A stretch of DNA of 64,000 bases from Candidatus Avelusimicrobium pullarium (GCA_944323745.1 CALUTQ010000002.1:636114-700113); one strand, 5' to 3'. Positions 42,522 through 52,052 are shown, numbered from the stretch's first letter. Translations and numbers: made by a program. Notes: generated from the sequence alone by a model not told the origin.

Positions 42522-44333
42522 TTACCAATATATTGGCGTAGATTCTTTCTTACACTGCTCTAACGGCTGTCCTTTAAAGCTATCACACCAACCATTTGAA
42601 AGGTTAGCATTCTCCAGTATAGTAGTGCAGTTGCAATAATACGGGTCGGCATTGTCTTCCAGACAGATTTGTCCTTCCGTTTCTGCATTGCAGGTTTGTG
42701 AACCGCAGCGCGGATACTCATTGAAAGGATATTTTTCCCAGCAGGGGGTTTGATCGTCCCAGCAATAAGTGCTGGTCAACCATTTATCCACAGGTTCTCT
42801 GTAATAGCGAACATCATAACACGACTCTTCCAAATCATAGCCCGGCGGCACCGTTTCATCCATACAGCATTCTTTGGGATGCTTTTCAAACGAAGACGCT
42901 ATCTGACAGCAAGAATACCAGGAAACGTCGCCGCCGGCATATATTTTTTGGAAGCTGTCATCGCTCATTTTGTTGCAGCAGAAAGCCACATTGCTGTCAA
43001 AGAAATCGGAATTCAAACAGCATTGCTCCTGATCCGGATTTTCTTCGCAGCTTTCTTGTTTCGGTTCGCATCGTCCGGTTTGGCTGTTCCACTGTTCCTG
43101 GCTGGTGCAGCATTTGGCCTGATTGGGGTTTTGGGCACAAGTCTGTTCTGCAGACACTATTTGCCCGTCTCCGCAGCAGGTTACTTCCCGCTTATACGTC
43201 CACACCACAGGTTCAAATTCTTCCGATCCTTCGCCTTCCGATATTTTTACGCATTCGCCCAAAGACGCATCCCATACTTCATCCTCGGCGCAAATATCCA
43301 CTTCTTCCGGCGTGTCGGGTCTTTGCCCAACCTTACACGTACCTGTACGCGTTTCGTTCGGGTTGCTGCCCGGCGTAAGCACATAGTCGTCCCAATCGCA
43401 ATAATAGCCTTCGGGGCAGCATACAGTCATAGAGCCGTTCATCCCGCAATATTCCCCGTTGCCGCACAAGCCCGTATTACCAGCCAACCAATAATTATTT
43501 TTAAACATTAAAAACGGATCTTGCGTCACGGAAGATAAAGACATTGAGGTAGCATTAGCCGTATACACGTCCGTACACGTACCGTTAAAGTGTCCGTCAC
43601 ACGTGTATTTGCTCGTGCCGTCCCCGTCACACGTATCAGAGCCCGCACTCACTTTTACCGCTTCCCCATATTTCTCTATACATTCGTCCGTAGGCTCGCA
43701 GGCTCCCGTCTGCGGGTTCCATTCTTCCCCTTCCCCGCAGCAAGCCGCCGTGCTCGGGTTACATTCACACGCATTGAGCGACGCATAGTCTGCATCGCAT
43801 TCACACCGGTGACCGGCCGCATACGTGGAACAAGCACAGCTGTTTGGGTCCGTATCGCACGGATCTGTAGGCTGTACTACATCACTGGCCGCACATTCGT
43901 CCGAAGCAGGCAACGACAAAGACGCGCAGGACGGATAGCTCTTATTTAATGCATCGCATCCGCTCCCTTCACAGCACATCTGCCCCGTTTTATACGACGG
44001 AATCTTAATTACGTAGTCCTTCCCGCTGCGGCTGGCTTCTATGCCCGTGCTCGTCAGCGTATATGTATAGTTGCTCGTCTTGCCTTGAGACGCTGACGTC
44101 TTGGCATACGCTACCGTGGGAATATTGCCTAAATCACCCGTGTAATTTTGCCCTAAAGAACAGCGCTTTTCCTGTTCCATACGCACGGCTGCAAGCATTT
44201 CCTCCGCTTCACCCGTGCGGCGTGTTTCCAACACGCGCGAGAACTTCGGCACCGCTACGGCGGCCAATGTTCCCAATACAATAACCACCACCAGCAATTC
44301 GGTTAATGTAAAAGCTCTTTTTTTGTTTTTCAT
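42522..44333 (-). CDS. Giant cysteine-rich pilin-like protein 1
   Basis: 603 residues, about four times a normal pilin. The prepilin signal is MKNKKRA then FTLTELLVVVIVLGTLAAVA (cleavage after Ala rather than Gly, Glu at +5). Residues 55-240 carry a pilin domain and a Cys-rich stretch ('CDTDPNSCACSTYAAGHRCECDADYA', 'CECNPSTAACCGEGEEWNPQTGACEP') with EGF-like spacing. The distal part adds further CC-containing repeats ('CCGDGQIVSAEQTC', 'NQAKCCTSQEQWNSQTGRCEP'). GGGAG precedes the start and a TTGACA-type promoter lies upstream. The first 250 residues are almost identical to the next gene. Confidence 0.8.
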   Translation of the reverse strand: MKNKKRAFTLTELLVVVIVLGTLAAVAVPKFSRVLETRRTGEAEEMLAAVRMEQEKRCSLGQNYTGDLGNIPTVAYAKTSASQGKTSNYTYTLTSTGIEASRSGKDYVIKIPSYKTGQMCCEGSGCDALNKSYPSCASLSLPASDECAASDVVQPTDPCDTDPNSCACSTYAAGHRCECDADYASLNACECNPSTAACCGEGEEWNPQTGACEPTDECIEKYGEAVKVSAGSDTCDGDGTSKYTCDGHFNGTCTDVYTANATSMSLSSVTQDPFLMFKNNYWLAGNTGLCGNGEYCGMNGSMTVCCPEGYYCDWDDYVLTPGSNPNETRTGTCKVGQRPDTPEEVDICAEDEVWDASLGECVKISEGEGSEEFEPVVWTYKREVTCCGDGQIVSAEQTCAQNPNQAKCCTSQEQWNSQTGRCEPKQESCEENPDQEQCCLNSDFFDSNVAFCCNKMSDDSFQKIYAGGDVSWYSCCQIASSFEKHPKECCMDETVPPGYDLEESCYDVRYYREPVDKWLTSTYCWDDQTPCWEKYPFNEYPRCGSQTCNAETEGQICLEDNADPYYCNCTTILENANLSNGWCDSFKGQPLEQCKKESTPIYW

Positions 44334-44423
44334 ATTGCTCCCACAATATAAAGTTCTACAAGATCCTTTTTATATTATTAGACTTTCCAAGTATCTTGTC
44401 AAATTTATTATTTGGGACAAATT

Positions 44424-44456
44424 AAAAGCCCTGCAATAAAAAATATTGCAGGGCTT
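44424..44456. terminator. Terminator between the two giant pilin genes
   Basis: AAAGCCCTGCAATA-AAAA-ATATTGCAGGGCTTT, placed after the minus-strand gene ending at 44476. Confidence 0.85.
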
Positions 44457-44475
44457 TGTACTATAATGATGTCTT

Positions 44476-46446
44476 TTATTGGAAAACAACTCCTCCCCCG
44501 GGTATTTGCAGGCCCGGGTTAATCGTGAAAGTATGTCCACACGAATAGCGCGTATCTCTGGAAGGATCCCACAGTCGCGTATATTGTGTGTAGTTACTCG
44601 CCACGCATTCCTTCATCGTTACACTAAAGTCACACATTTTGGCCGGTCCGCTCGTAGGCATAGAAGTCAACGAAGGATCACACGTAACGTTACAAGCAGA
44701 AATGCATTTCTGTCCTATCGGTGAACATTCCTGCACTGCCGCGACCGGCTCGGTAGTAGACCCGCTACCCGCCCCCAGTGAAGAGCAAGACGGCAACCCG
44801 GAAGGCACCCCTACGTTAGCCAAATCCCAACCGCCATTCAGTCCGTAACGATCCCCGATCATCACACACTGATAAGATTGATTTGTACGATACAAACTGC
44901 CATAATGATCTTTTACTAAGGATTGCCAACTCGATTTAATCTGCTTTACAGACCAGCATTTTGTATTGCTCTTAGGCGTTGAAGCAGAGCAGCATTCCCC
45001 ATTGTGAAAATACTGGTTAGAGCCAGGGCATTCGCACCGTTTTTCCGTCGCGTTCCAGAAGGTACGCGCATCGGCCGTACAATCCCCTTCTATGTCTTCA
45101 CATTTACATGTGTCTGGGTTAAGCTCTTGCCCCAAAGTACAGACCGGCGTGGCACAACGGCTTCCATTCCACGAAGAGCAACCCGTGCAGCATTTGGCTT
45201 GATTCGGGTTCTTTTGGCAGCTTTCTTCTACCCGCGACGGAGCTCCGTCTCCGCAGCAGGTTACTTCCCGCTTATAGATTGTCGGCGCATCCAATTCAGA
45301 ATCTTCTTCCTCGGAGTCCTCTACACATTCTCCCAATGTTTCGTCATAATGATACCCGATCCTGCACAAATGTTCATTCGGCAGTTCTATACCCAGCGCC
45401 ACACACTTTCCCGTGTCGGCATTCCATACTTGCCCTTCCGGACATTGATCCACTGGCTTGGCGTCATCAACGCTTAACTGAGAACAAGAATATCCCGACG
45501 GCAAGCAGCAGCAACCGTAGGGCGCATTGGCAGGGCATTGCCCAACCCCCGCAGAAAAGAACTCTCTCCCGTTCGTGCACGCCGTTGGACTGTATGCCAA
45601 AAACACCGCTTCTTTAAACATTAAAAATGGATCTTGAACCGAGGAAGATAAAGATTTTACCGTCCTGCCTTGTGTATATACGTCCGTACACGTACCGTTA
45701 AAGTGCCCGTCACACGTGTATTTGCTCGTGCCGTCCCCGTCACACGTATCAGAGGCCGCACTCACTTTTACCGCTTCCCCATATTCCTCTATACATTCAT
45801 CCGTAGGCTCGCAGGCTCCCGTCTGCGGGTTCCATTCTTCCCCTTCCCCGCAGCAAGCCGCCGTGCTCGGGTTACATTCACACGCATTGAGCGACGCATA
45901 GTCTGCATCGCATTCACACCGGTGACCGGCCGCATACGTGGAACAAGCACAGCTGTTTGGGTCCGTATCGCACGGATCTGTAGGCTGCACTACATCACTG
46001 GCTGCACATTCGTCCGAAGCAGGCAACGACAAAGACGTACAGGACGGATAGCTCTTATTTAACGCATCGCATCCGCTCCCTTCACAGCACATCTGCCCCG
46101 TTTTATACGACGGTATCTTAATTACGTAGTCCTTCCCGCTGCGGCTGGCTTCTATACCCGTGCTCGTCAGCGTATACGTATAGTTGCTCGTCTTGCCCTG
46201 AGACGCTGACGTCTTGGCATACGCTACCGTGGGAATATTGCCCAAATCGCCCGTGTAATTTTGCCCTAAAGAACAGCGCTTTTCCTGTTCTGTTCTCACG
46301 GCCGAAAGGAGTTTCTCCGCTTCACTCGTGCGGCGTGTTTCCAACACGCGCGAGAACTTCGGCACCGCTACGGCGGCCAATGTTCCCAATACAATAACCA
46401 CCACCAGCAATTCGGTTAATGTAAAAGCTCTTTTTTTGTTTTTCAT
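44476..46446 (-). CDS. Giant cysteine-rich pilin-like protein 2
   Basis: 656 residues. Same prepilin signal and pilin domain as giant pilin 1. Codons for residues about 55-240 are nearly identical at the DNA level, while the start of the helix region ('SEAEKLLSAVRTEQEK') and the C-terminal 350 residues differ. The distal part has its own Cys repeats ('CCTGCSSWNGSRCATPVC', 'CKCEDIEGDCTADARTFWNATEKRCECPG'). I start at ATG 46446 with GGGGAG upstream, not the TTG four codons earlier. TTGACT (46510-46505) and AATAAT (46487-46482) are 17 bp apart. Confidence 0.8.
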   Translation of the reverse strand: MKNKKRAFTLTELLVVVIVLGTLAAVAVPKFSRVLETRRTSEAEKLLSAVRTEQEKRCSLGQNYTGDLGNIPTVAYAKTSASQGKTSNYTYTLTSTGIEASRSGKDYVIKIPSYKTGQMCCEGSGCDALNKSYPSCTSLSLPASDECAASDVVQPTDPCDTDPNSCACSTYAAGHRCECDADYASLNACECNPSTAACCGEGEEWNPQTGACEPTDECIEEYGEAVKVSAASDTCDGDGTSKYTCDGHFNGTCTDVYTQGRTVKSLSSSVQDPFLMFKEAVFLAYSPTACTNGREFFSAGVGQCPANAPYGCCCLPSGYSCSQLSVDDAKPVDQCPEGQVWNADTGKCVALGIELPNEHLCRIGYHYDETLGECVEDSEEEDSELDAPTIYKREVTCCGDGAPSRVEESCQKNPNQAKCCTGCSSWNGSRCATPVCTLGQELNPDTCKCEDIEGDCTADARTFWNATEKRCECPGSNQYFHNGECCSASTPKSNTKCWSVKQIKSSWQSLVKDHYGSLYRTNQSYQCVMIGDRYGLNGGWDLANVGVPSGLPSCSSLGAGSGSTTEPVAAVQECSPIGQKCISACNVTCDPSLTSMPTSGPAKMCDFSVTMKECVASNYTQYTRLWDPSRDTRYSCGHTFTINPGLQIPGGGVVFQ

Positions 46447-46481
46447 AGGTCTCCCCAAAAACTTTCCAACATATACTTTTA

Positions 46482-46510
46482 ATTATTGACAAAAAAAAAT
46501 CTAAAGTCAA
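46482..46510 (-). promoter_or_regulatory. Promoter of giant pilin 2
   Basis: TTGACT (46510-46505), 17-bp spacer with a run of nine T, AATAAT (46487-46482). The leader is about 30 bases with a Shine-Dalgarno. Confidence 0.6.
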
Positions 46511-46512
46511 GC

Positions 46513-46540
46513 CAAAACCCCCATTAAAAATGGGGGTTTT
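46513..46540. terminator. Terminator of hydABC
   Basis: AAAACCCCCATT-AAA-AATGGGGGTTTT, about 20 bases after the hydA stop on the minus strand. Confidence 0.8.
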
Positions 46541-46562
46541 AAGCTGTTTTTGGCAAGGCTTC

Positions 46563-48296
46563 TTAATCTTGGTATTTTTTTGATTTATAGTGCGTATGCA
46601 GCAGCTCGTGCGCCACCGGTCCGCCTATTTTATCCAAGATCCGGCCATACAAGGCCTGTACACCGCTGTTATCCTGCGATTTATAGGCAAGCTCCGTATC
46701 TTCTTTATACAGTCCTTCCGCACGGACTTTGCGCAAGGCCCAGCCCTCAAACTGCGGCTGACCGGCACCAGCCACGCAGCCGCCTTGGCAAGACATTACT
46801 TCAATAAAGTCGTAATGCTTTTTGCCGGCTTTAATGTCGTCAAGCAGTTTGCGCGCATTTTTAAGACCGCTGACCACCGCTACGCGAATGGTCACGTCTC
46901 CAATCTTTACGGTTTTTTCCTTAAACACTTTGCTTTCGCGCAGGCTGGAAAATTTAACGCTGCGGGCATTTTCGGGGTCCAGCTCCGCCACGGCATAACG
47001 CAGGGCCGCTTCCATCACGCCGCCGGACGCGCCGAAAATAACGCCGGCGCCCGTTTTGGTGCCAAAGGGCATATCAAACCATTCGTTTTCCAAATTCACA
47101 AAGTCAATGCCGGCCTCTTTAATCATACGGGCCAGGCCCACGGTGGTGACCACATAGTCCGTATCGGGGTTGCCGTTGACGTAAAACTCGCCGCGTTTGG
47201 CTTCGGCCTTCTTGGCAGAACACGGCATAACCGCCACGACCACCAAATCTTCGCGTTTGCCGCCTTTGTCTTCAAAGTCGGCCTTTAAAACGGGCCCCAT
47301 CATTTGCATAGGGGAACGCGCGGTGGACAGATTAGGAATAAATTCGGGGGCGAACTTTTCCACATAATTTACCCACGCGGGGCAGCAGCTGGTCAGCTGC
47401 GGCAGATTGGTGCCTTTTTTAAAGCGGTTTAAAAATTCCGTCGCTTCTTCCACAATCGTCAGGTCCGCCGCAAAAGCCGTATCGTACACGTAATCAAAGC
47501 CCAGCATACGCAGGGCGGTGGCGATTTTACCGTCTATCGGCTCGCCGGCCGGCAAACCGAAAATTTCCCCCAAGCCCACACGCACGGCCGGCGCAATATG
47601 CACCGCCACTTTTTTGTTGGGGTCATTAATGGCTTTAAACACGTCTTCAATTTCCGACGAGTTCGGCATCAAAGCGCCCGTCGGGCAGACGCGGGCACAC
47701 TGTCCGCAGGACACGCATTCGTGGCTTTCGCCCAGCTCTTTGTTAAAAGCGGTGGCGATTTTAGATTTAAACCCGCGGAAGGCAAAATCAATGGCGCCAA
47801 TGCCCTGCACCTCATTGCAGATGCGCACGCAGTTGCCGCACAAAATACATTTGCTGTGGTCACGCACCAAAGCGGGAGAGGTGGCGTCTTTATGGCTGTC
47901 CAGCTTTTTGGACTTAAAACGAATTTCCGTCACGTCCATATCTTTGGCCAGCTTCTGCAATTTGCAGTTGGTAGATTTACTGCAAAGCGTGCAGTCGTGA
48001 TTGCCCGAAGAAAGCAGCAGTTCCAAATTAATACGGCGCAATTTGCGTATTTCGTCGCTGTTTACGTGCACTTTCATTCCGTCTTTGGGCGTTACCGTGC
48101 AGGAAGCCAAAATGCCCATCCCTTCAATTTCCACCAGACACAAACGGCACGCGCCGTACACGGCCAGTTCGGGGTGATAACAAAACGTAACGATGTTAAA
48201 CCCCGCTTTGCGGATGAGCTCCAGCAAGTTTTTTTCGCCTTGGATAGCGACTCTTTTCCCTTCAATAGTTACAAAACCTTGTTCTTTATTTTCCAT
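46563..48296 (-). CDS. hydA: [FeFe]-hydrogenase catalytic subunit HydA (bifurcating/NAD-linked type)
   Basis: 577 residues. Reduces protons to H2 with electrons from HydB. N-terminal 2Fe-2S domain ('TFCYHPELAVYGACRLC'), His-Cys3 type cluster region ('HDCTLCSKSTNC'), two 4Fe-4S motifs ('CILCGNCVRICNEVQG', 'CVSCGQCARVCPTGAL'). Then the H-cluster: P1 'TSCCPAW', P2 'MPCSAKKAEAKR', P3 'MSCQGGCVAGAGQP', with Ser and Gln where many enzymes read ACPGGC. The C-terminal small-subunit-like segment ends 'LLHTHY'. It starts two bases after hydB; GGAGCG precedes it. Cytoplasmic, oxygen-sensitive. Confidence 0.92.
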   Translation of the reverse strand: MENKEQGFVTIEGKRVAIQGEKNLLELIRKAGFNIVTFCYHPELAVYGACRLCLVEIEGMGILASCTVTPKDGMKVHVNSDEIRKLRRINLELLLSSGNHDCTLCSKSTNCKLQKLAKDMDVTEIRFKSKKLDSHKDATSPALVRDHSKCILCGNCVRICNEVQGIGAIDFAFRGFKSKIATAFNKELGESHECVSCGQCARVCPTGALMPNSSEIEDVFKAINDPNKKVAVHIAPAVRVGLGEIFGLPAGEPIDGKIATALRMLGFDYVYDTAFAADLTIVEEATEFLNRFKKGTNLPQLTSCCPAWVNYVEKFAPEFIPNLSTARSPMQMMGPVLKADFEDKGGKREDLVVVAVMPCSAKKAEAKRGEFYVNGNPDTDYVVTTVGLARMIKEAGIDFVNLENEWFDMPFGTKTGAGVIFGASGGVMEAALRYAVAELDPENARSVKFSSLRESKVFKEKTVKIGDVTIRVAVVSGLKNARKLLDDIKAGKKHYDFIEVMSCQGGCVAGAGQPQFEGWALRKVRAEGLYKEDTELAYKSQDNSGVQALYGRILDKIGGPVAHELLHTHYKSKKYQD

Positions 48297-48297
48297 A

Positions 48298-50178
48298 TTA
48301 CGCTCCCGTCACCACGGCGCCGAATTTGCAGGTGCTCTTGCAGCCGCCGCATTTGATGCATTTCTTGGGGTCAATATGATGGGGTTTGCCCACTTCGCCC
48401 GTAATGGCCTGCACGGGGCAGGCGCGTTTGCACATACCGCAGCCTTTGCATTTGTCCGCCACGATTTCAAAACGCGCCAACGCCTTGCATACGCCGGCGG
48501 GGCAGCGTTTTTCCACCACGTGGGCCAAATATTCGTCGCGGAAGTGCTTCATTGTAGAAAGCACCGGGTTGGGAGCCGTCTTGCCCAAAGCGCACAAAGA
48601 AGCTTTCTGCACGGCTTTGGCCAAATCTTCCAAATTTTCCAAGGTTTTCAGCGTGGCACGGCCTTCCACAATGTCGTTAAGCATTGTCAGCATCTGTTCC
48701 GTACCTTCGCGGCAGGGCACGCATTTGCCGCACGATTCACGCTGGGTAAACTCCAAAAAGAAACGGGCCACGTTGACCATACAGGTCTTTTCGTTCATCA
48801 CCACCAAACCGCCCGAGCCTACCATCGCACCGACCGATTTAAGCGAATCAAAGTCCAGCGGAATGTCCAAATGTTCCTTGGTCAAACACCCGCCCGAAGG
48901 CCCGCCGATTTGCGCTGCCTTAAAAGCTTTTTTGTTGACAGTGCCGTCATCATTGGTGGTGCCTCCGGCCACGTCGTCAATTACCTGGCGCAGGGTGGTG
49001 CCCATAGGCACTTCCACCAAACCGGTGTTGGCAATATGCCCCGTTACGGCAAACGTTTTGGTGCCGGGGCTGGTCAGCGTGCCGATTTTCTTAAATTCTT
49101 TGGCGCCCATTTCCATAATTTTGGGGACGGTGGCCAAGGTTTCCACGTTATTAATTACGGTCGGTTTGCCAAACAACCCTTTTTGGCTGGGGAAGGGCGG
49201 CTTAACATTGGGCATACCGCGTTTGCCTTCTACAGAAGCAATCAGCGCCGTTTCCTCGCCGCAGACAAAAGCGCCCGCGCCTTCCATTACGTGAATGTCA
49301 AAATCTTTGCCGGAGCCGAAAATATTTTTACCCAAAAGCCCCAGTTCTTCGGCCTGTTTAATAGCCGTGCGCATACGCTGCACCGCCAGCGGATATTCCA
49401 TACGCACGTACACATACCCTTCGTCGGCACCGATGGCGCGGGCGGCAATCATCATCCCTTCCAACACGGCATTGGGGTTGCCTTCCATTACGCTGCGGTC
49501 CATAAAGGCGCCCGGGTCACCTTCGTCGGCGTTGCAGATAACGTATTTTTTGGGGCCCGGTTCAATGCGGGTTAAGTCCCACTTTTTGCCGGTGGGAAAG
49601 CCGCCGCCGCCGCGGCCGCGCAGGCCGGACTCTATCATTTCTTTGCACACTTCTTCATCGGTCATTTGCGTATACGCGCGTTTGGCCTGGGCATAACCGC
49701 CGTGGGCAATATATTCGTTGATGTCTTCGGGGTTAATGCGCCCGCAGTCGTGCAGCAAAATACGTTCCTGCTTGGAATAAAAAGGAATTTCCGCCGTGGT
49801 TTTGCAATGTTTATGGGAGTTGGGGTCCACATAAAGCAGCCGCTCCACCACCTCGCCCTTTACGATGGTTTTTTCCACAATTTCGGGCACGTCTTCGGGC
49901 TTTACGTGCGTATAAAAAACGTCATTTACGCTCACCAGCGGGCCGGCGGCGCAAAAACCGCGGCAGCCGCTGATGCTGATGTAATTTTCGTGGCAGCCTT
50001 TGGTGATGTTTAAGCAATAGCCGATTTTGCGTTTTTCCAACTCTTTCTGAAAAGCGTCATACACTTTCATACTGCCGCCGGCTATACAGCCCGTGCCGCC
50101 GCAAATGGTTACGCGTCCGGTTACTTTTTTATACGCGTCGTTGTACTCTTTGGAAATTTGTTCAATGGTCTTAGGCAT
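48298..50178 (-). CDS. hydB: Hydrogenase subunit HydB (NuoF-like, NADH/FMN)
   Basis: 626 residues. Electron hub of the trimeric hydrogenase. N-terminal thioredoxin-like 2Fe-2S part ('CGGTGCIAGGS', 'GCRGFCAAGP'), NuoF core with the NADH/FMN loops ('GLRGRGGGGFPTGKKWDL', 'NADEGDPGAFMDR'), 4Fe-4S 'ESCGKCVPCREGTEQML', and a C-terminal ferredoxin-like pair ('CKGCGMCKRACPVQAI', 'CIKCGGCKSTCKFGAV'). I start at ATG 50178, where GGAGG precedes it; it overlaps the hydC stop by eight bases. The extra domains match bifurcating HydB/HndC. Confidence 0.92.
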   Translation of the reverse strand: MPKTIEQISKEYNDAYKKVTGRVTICGGTGCIAGGSMKVYDAFQKELEKRKIGYCLNITKGCHENYISISGCRGFCAAGPLVSVNDVFYTHVKPEDVPEIVEKTIVKGEVVERLLYVDPNSHKHCKTTAEIPFYSKQERILLHDCGRINPEDINEYIAHGGYAQAKRAYTQMTDEEVCKEMIESGLRGRGGGGFPTGKKWDLTRIEPGPKKYVICNADEGDPGAFMDRSVMEGNPNAVLEGMMIAARAIGADEGYVYVRMEYPLAVQRMRTAIKQAEELGLLGKNIFGSGKDFDIHVMEGAGAFVCGEETALIASVEGKRGMPNVKPPFPSQKGLFGKPTVINNVETLATVPKIMEMGAKEFKKIGTLTSPGTKTFAVTGHIANTGLVEVPMGTTLRQVIDDVAGGTTNDDGTVNKKAFKAAQIGGPSGGCLTKEHLDIPLDFDSLKSVGAMVGSGGLVVMNEKTCMVNVARFFLEFTQRESCGKCVPCREGTEQMLTMLNDIVEGRATLKTLENLEDLAKAVQKASLCALGKTAPNPVLSTMKHFRDEYLAHVVEKRCPAGVCKALARFEIVADKCKGCGMCKRACPVQAITGEVGKPHHIDPKKCIKCGGCKSTCKFGAVVTGA

Positions 50179-50653
50179 TTTTGGCCTCCGCGGCGATAAT
50201 TTCGTCAATCAGCTTTACGGCCTGCGCAGGCGTAATTTGCCCGTGTACCGTTTCGTCAATCACCATCACAGGCGCCAAACCGCACGCCCCCAGACACGAC
50301 ACACATTCCAGCGTAAAAAGGCCGTCCTGTGTGGTGTCCTGCCCGTCTTTTAATTTCAGTTTGTCTTTCACGGTATTGATTACGAAAGAAGAACCTTTCA
50401 CGTGGCAGGCGGTACCGTTGCACACTTTAATGATGTGTTTGCCTTTGGGTGTTATGGCAAAATGGGCAAAAAATGTCGCCACGCCAAAAACACGGGCGGG
50501 CGAAATTTCCAGTTTATCGGCAATATGCCGCATTACGTCTTCGGGCAAATAGCGGTAGAGGTCCTGCACTTGCTGTAGTATGGGGATGAGTTTGGCCGGG
50601 TCGCAGCCATTCTCTTTGAGTATCTTATCGACGGGGGCGAACTTTTCTGTCAT
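50171..50653 (-). CDS. hydC: Hydrogenase subunit HydC (NuoE-like)
   Basis: 160 residues. Thioredoxin-fold 2Fe-2S protein, first gene of hydCBA. The helical N-terminus 'PILQQVQDLYRYLPEDVMRHIADKL' is followed by cluster ligands in 'CNGTACHVKGS' and 'CVSCLGACGLAP'. Together with HydA and HydB it should form the complex that makes H2 from NADH and reduced ferredoxin at once (known for Thermotoga HydABC). AGGAGA precedes the start. The leader is about 120 bases long. Confidence 0.92.
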   Translation of the reverse strand: MTEKFAPVDKILKENGCDPAKLIPILQQVQDLYRYLPEDVMRHIADKLEISPARVFGVATFFAHFAITPKGKHIIKVCNGTACHVKGSSFVINTVKDKLKLKDGQDTTQDGLFTLECVSCLGACGLAPVMVIDETVHGQITPAQAVKLIDEIIAAEAKNA

Positions 50654-50780
50654 GGTGTCTCCTGTTTGAGATTACAACAAAAAGGTAACTCCGGATACGG
50701 CAAAGCCAACCGCGCATAAAACATAGGCGCGGCAAACTACTTCAAAAAAACGATGAAACGTCAGGACGGCTTATTCCCTT

Positions 50781-50809
50781 ATTATAGTAACACGCGGGCG
50801 GCGTGTCAA
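50781..50809 (-). promoter_or_regulatory. Perfect-consensus promoter of hydCBA
   Basis: TTGACA (50809-50804), exactly 17 bp, TATAAT (50786-50781) on the minus strand. The only fully consensus promoter I find in the window. The leader to hydC contains a CCGCGC/GCGCGG hairpin. Confidence 0.85.
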
Positions 50810-50860
50810 CGCGGCGTCAACCTGGCCAAACAGGCGGGCCTGCCAAGATAAGCGCAAGGG

Positions 50861-51910
50861 TTACAGGGCTATCCAAAGGGCGATAAAATAGCCCCCCATC
50901 AGCGTAAGCCCTGCCGGCACCGCCACGCGGGCCCATTCGCGGCTTTTGATGCCCAGTTTTTCGGCCGCCACGATGTTAGGCAAATTGCCCTGAATGAGCA
51001 TACTGCCAAACGCCGCCAGCCCGATGACCATATACATCAGGTTGGGCAGGGTTACGTCCGGCGTTACTTCTATGGCGGCCAGTGTGGCATTGTCAATAAT
51101 GACCGATACCGCATTGGCCCAAAACAAAATTTTGCCGTTTAAATAAGCAATGGTACTGGCCGCAAACGGTCTAAGCCCCGTACTGATTAAATGCAAAGCT
51201 GCCACAAACAAATAAATATGCCAGGTACGCCGCAGCATAGAACGGCTGCTTTCTTTATCTTCGCGGATATGCAGTTGCACGCGGGCAGTGGCATTACGCA
51301 CGGTGTAACCGGCCGCCAGCGCCATCAGCACAAGCCCGGGGAAGATCCACCAAAAGAAATGCCGCAGCATAAAGAAGAAATCCGCTTTATGCACCCCGGC
51401 GGCCAGTTCATTGTAAATGACCAGCCCCAGCGGTTCGGCCAGCGGCAAAAGCACCGCGCCCATTCCGATGGCATAACAGGCATAGACGGTTACTTTAACG
51501 GTTTGGTCCCGCTCCAAATTGACTACCTGCAACACCTCTGCCAGCACCAGCGCAGCCACCGTAACGCTGAAAATACTGCTGGTCAGCCCCAGCAAAAGCA
51601 CCAATACGGCAAAGCTGTATTGCGGCTCCAAATAGCGAAACAGAATAAAAAGCACGCGAAAAATGTAGCGGGAATAATAATTAAAAATAATACTGACCAC
51701 CAGTACAATAAACGCCACATTGACGGGAGCATTTAAGGTTTGATAAACAAATTCTTTGCTCCAGCCGCCGCTGATCGTTACCGCCGCCACGCCCACCAGC
51801 AGCAAAAAAATCTCCAAATGGTTTTCCACCCATTTGGACACCAACGGCCAGACCAGCAGGTTAAGCACCACCAGCCCCAGCAAAATTTTGGCAAGCAAAG
51901 AAATTTCCAT
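50861..51910 (-). CDS. DUF1646-family membrane protein (putative permease)
   Basis: 349 residues, about ten helices. The segments 'WVENHLEIFLLLVGVAAVTISGGWS', 'NYYSRYIFRVLF', 'NAVSVIIDNATLAAIEVTP' and 'QGNLPNIVAAEKLGIKSREWARVAVP' agree with DUF1646, a family distantly like Na+/H+ antiporters. Function unproven. I choose ATG 51910 over 51916 because TAAAAT lies six bases before it. It is next to hydCBA but has its own promoter. Confidence 0.75.
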   Translation of the reverse strand: MEISLLAKILLGLVVLNLLVWPLVSKWVENHLEIFLLLVGVAAVTISGGWSKEFVYQTLNAPVNVAFIVLVVSIIFNYYSRYIFRVLFILFRYLEPQYSFAVLVLLLGLTSSIFSVTVAALVLAEVLQVVNLERDQTVKVTVYACYAIGMGAVLLPLAEPLGLVIYNELAAGVHKADFFFMLRHFFWWIFPGLVLMALAAGYTVRNATARVQLHIREDKESSRSMLRRTWHIYLFVAALHLISTGLRPFAASTIAYLNGKILFWANAVSVIIDNATLAAIEVTPDVTLPNLMYMVIGLAAFGSMLIQGNLPNIVAAEKLGIKSREWARVAVPAGLTLMGGYFIALWIAL

Positions 51911-51916
51911 GGTCAT

Positions 51917-51922
51917 ATTTTA
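51917..51922 (-). promoter_or_regulatory. -10 element, leaderless type, of DUF1646 gene
   Basis: TAAAAT (51922-51917), six bases (ATGACC), ATG 51910. Confidence 0.45.
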
Positions 51923-52052
51923 CAAAAATACGGGTTTTACGAGTTAAAAAGAAAATAATAAGAACAAAAAGCCAACTAATACGTTTATTTTACGTCCGTC
52001 CTTTTATATTTTGCTACAATAAACAAACACTATTTTTAAAAGGAGACGAAAT

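Noticed and set aside
42522..46446. CRISPR-like or short tandem repeat array suggested by the duplicated blocks
   Set aside because: The repeated DNA is coding sequence shared by two pilin-like genes, with no regular short repeats and spacers. No CRISPR array is visible anywhere in the window.
48193..49575. A 460-codon plus-strand frame opposite hydB
   Set aside because: Composition heavy in His, Phe, Ala and Gly with no motif; hydB on the other strand has every expected cluster-binding motif.
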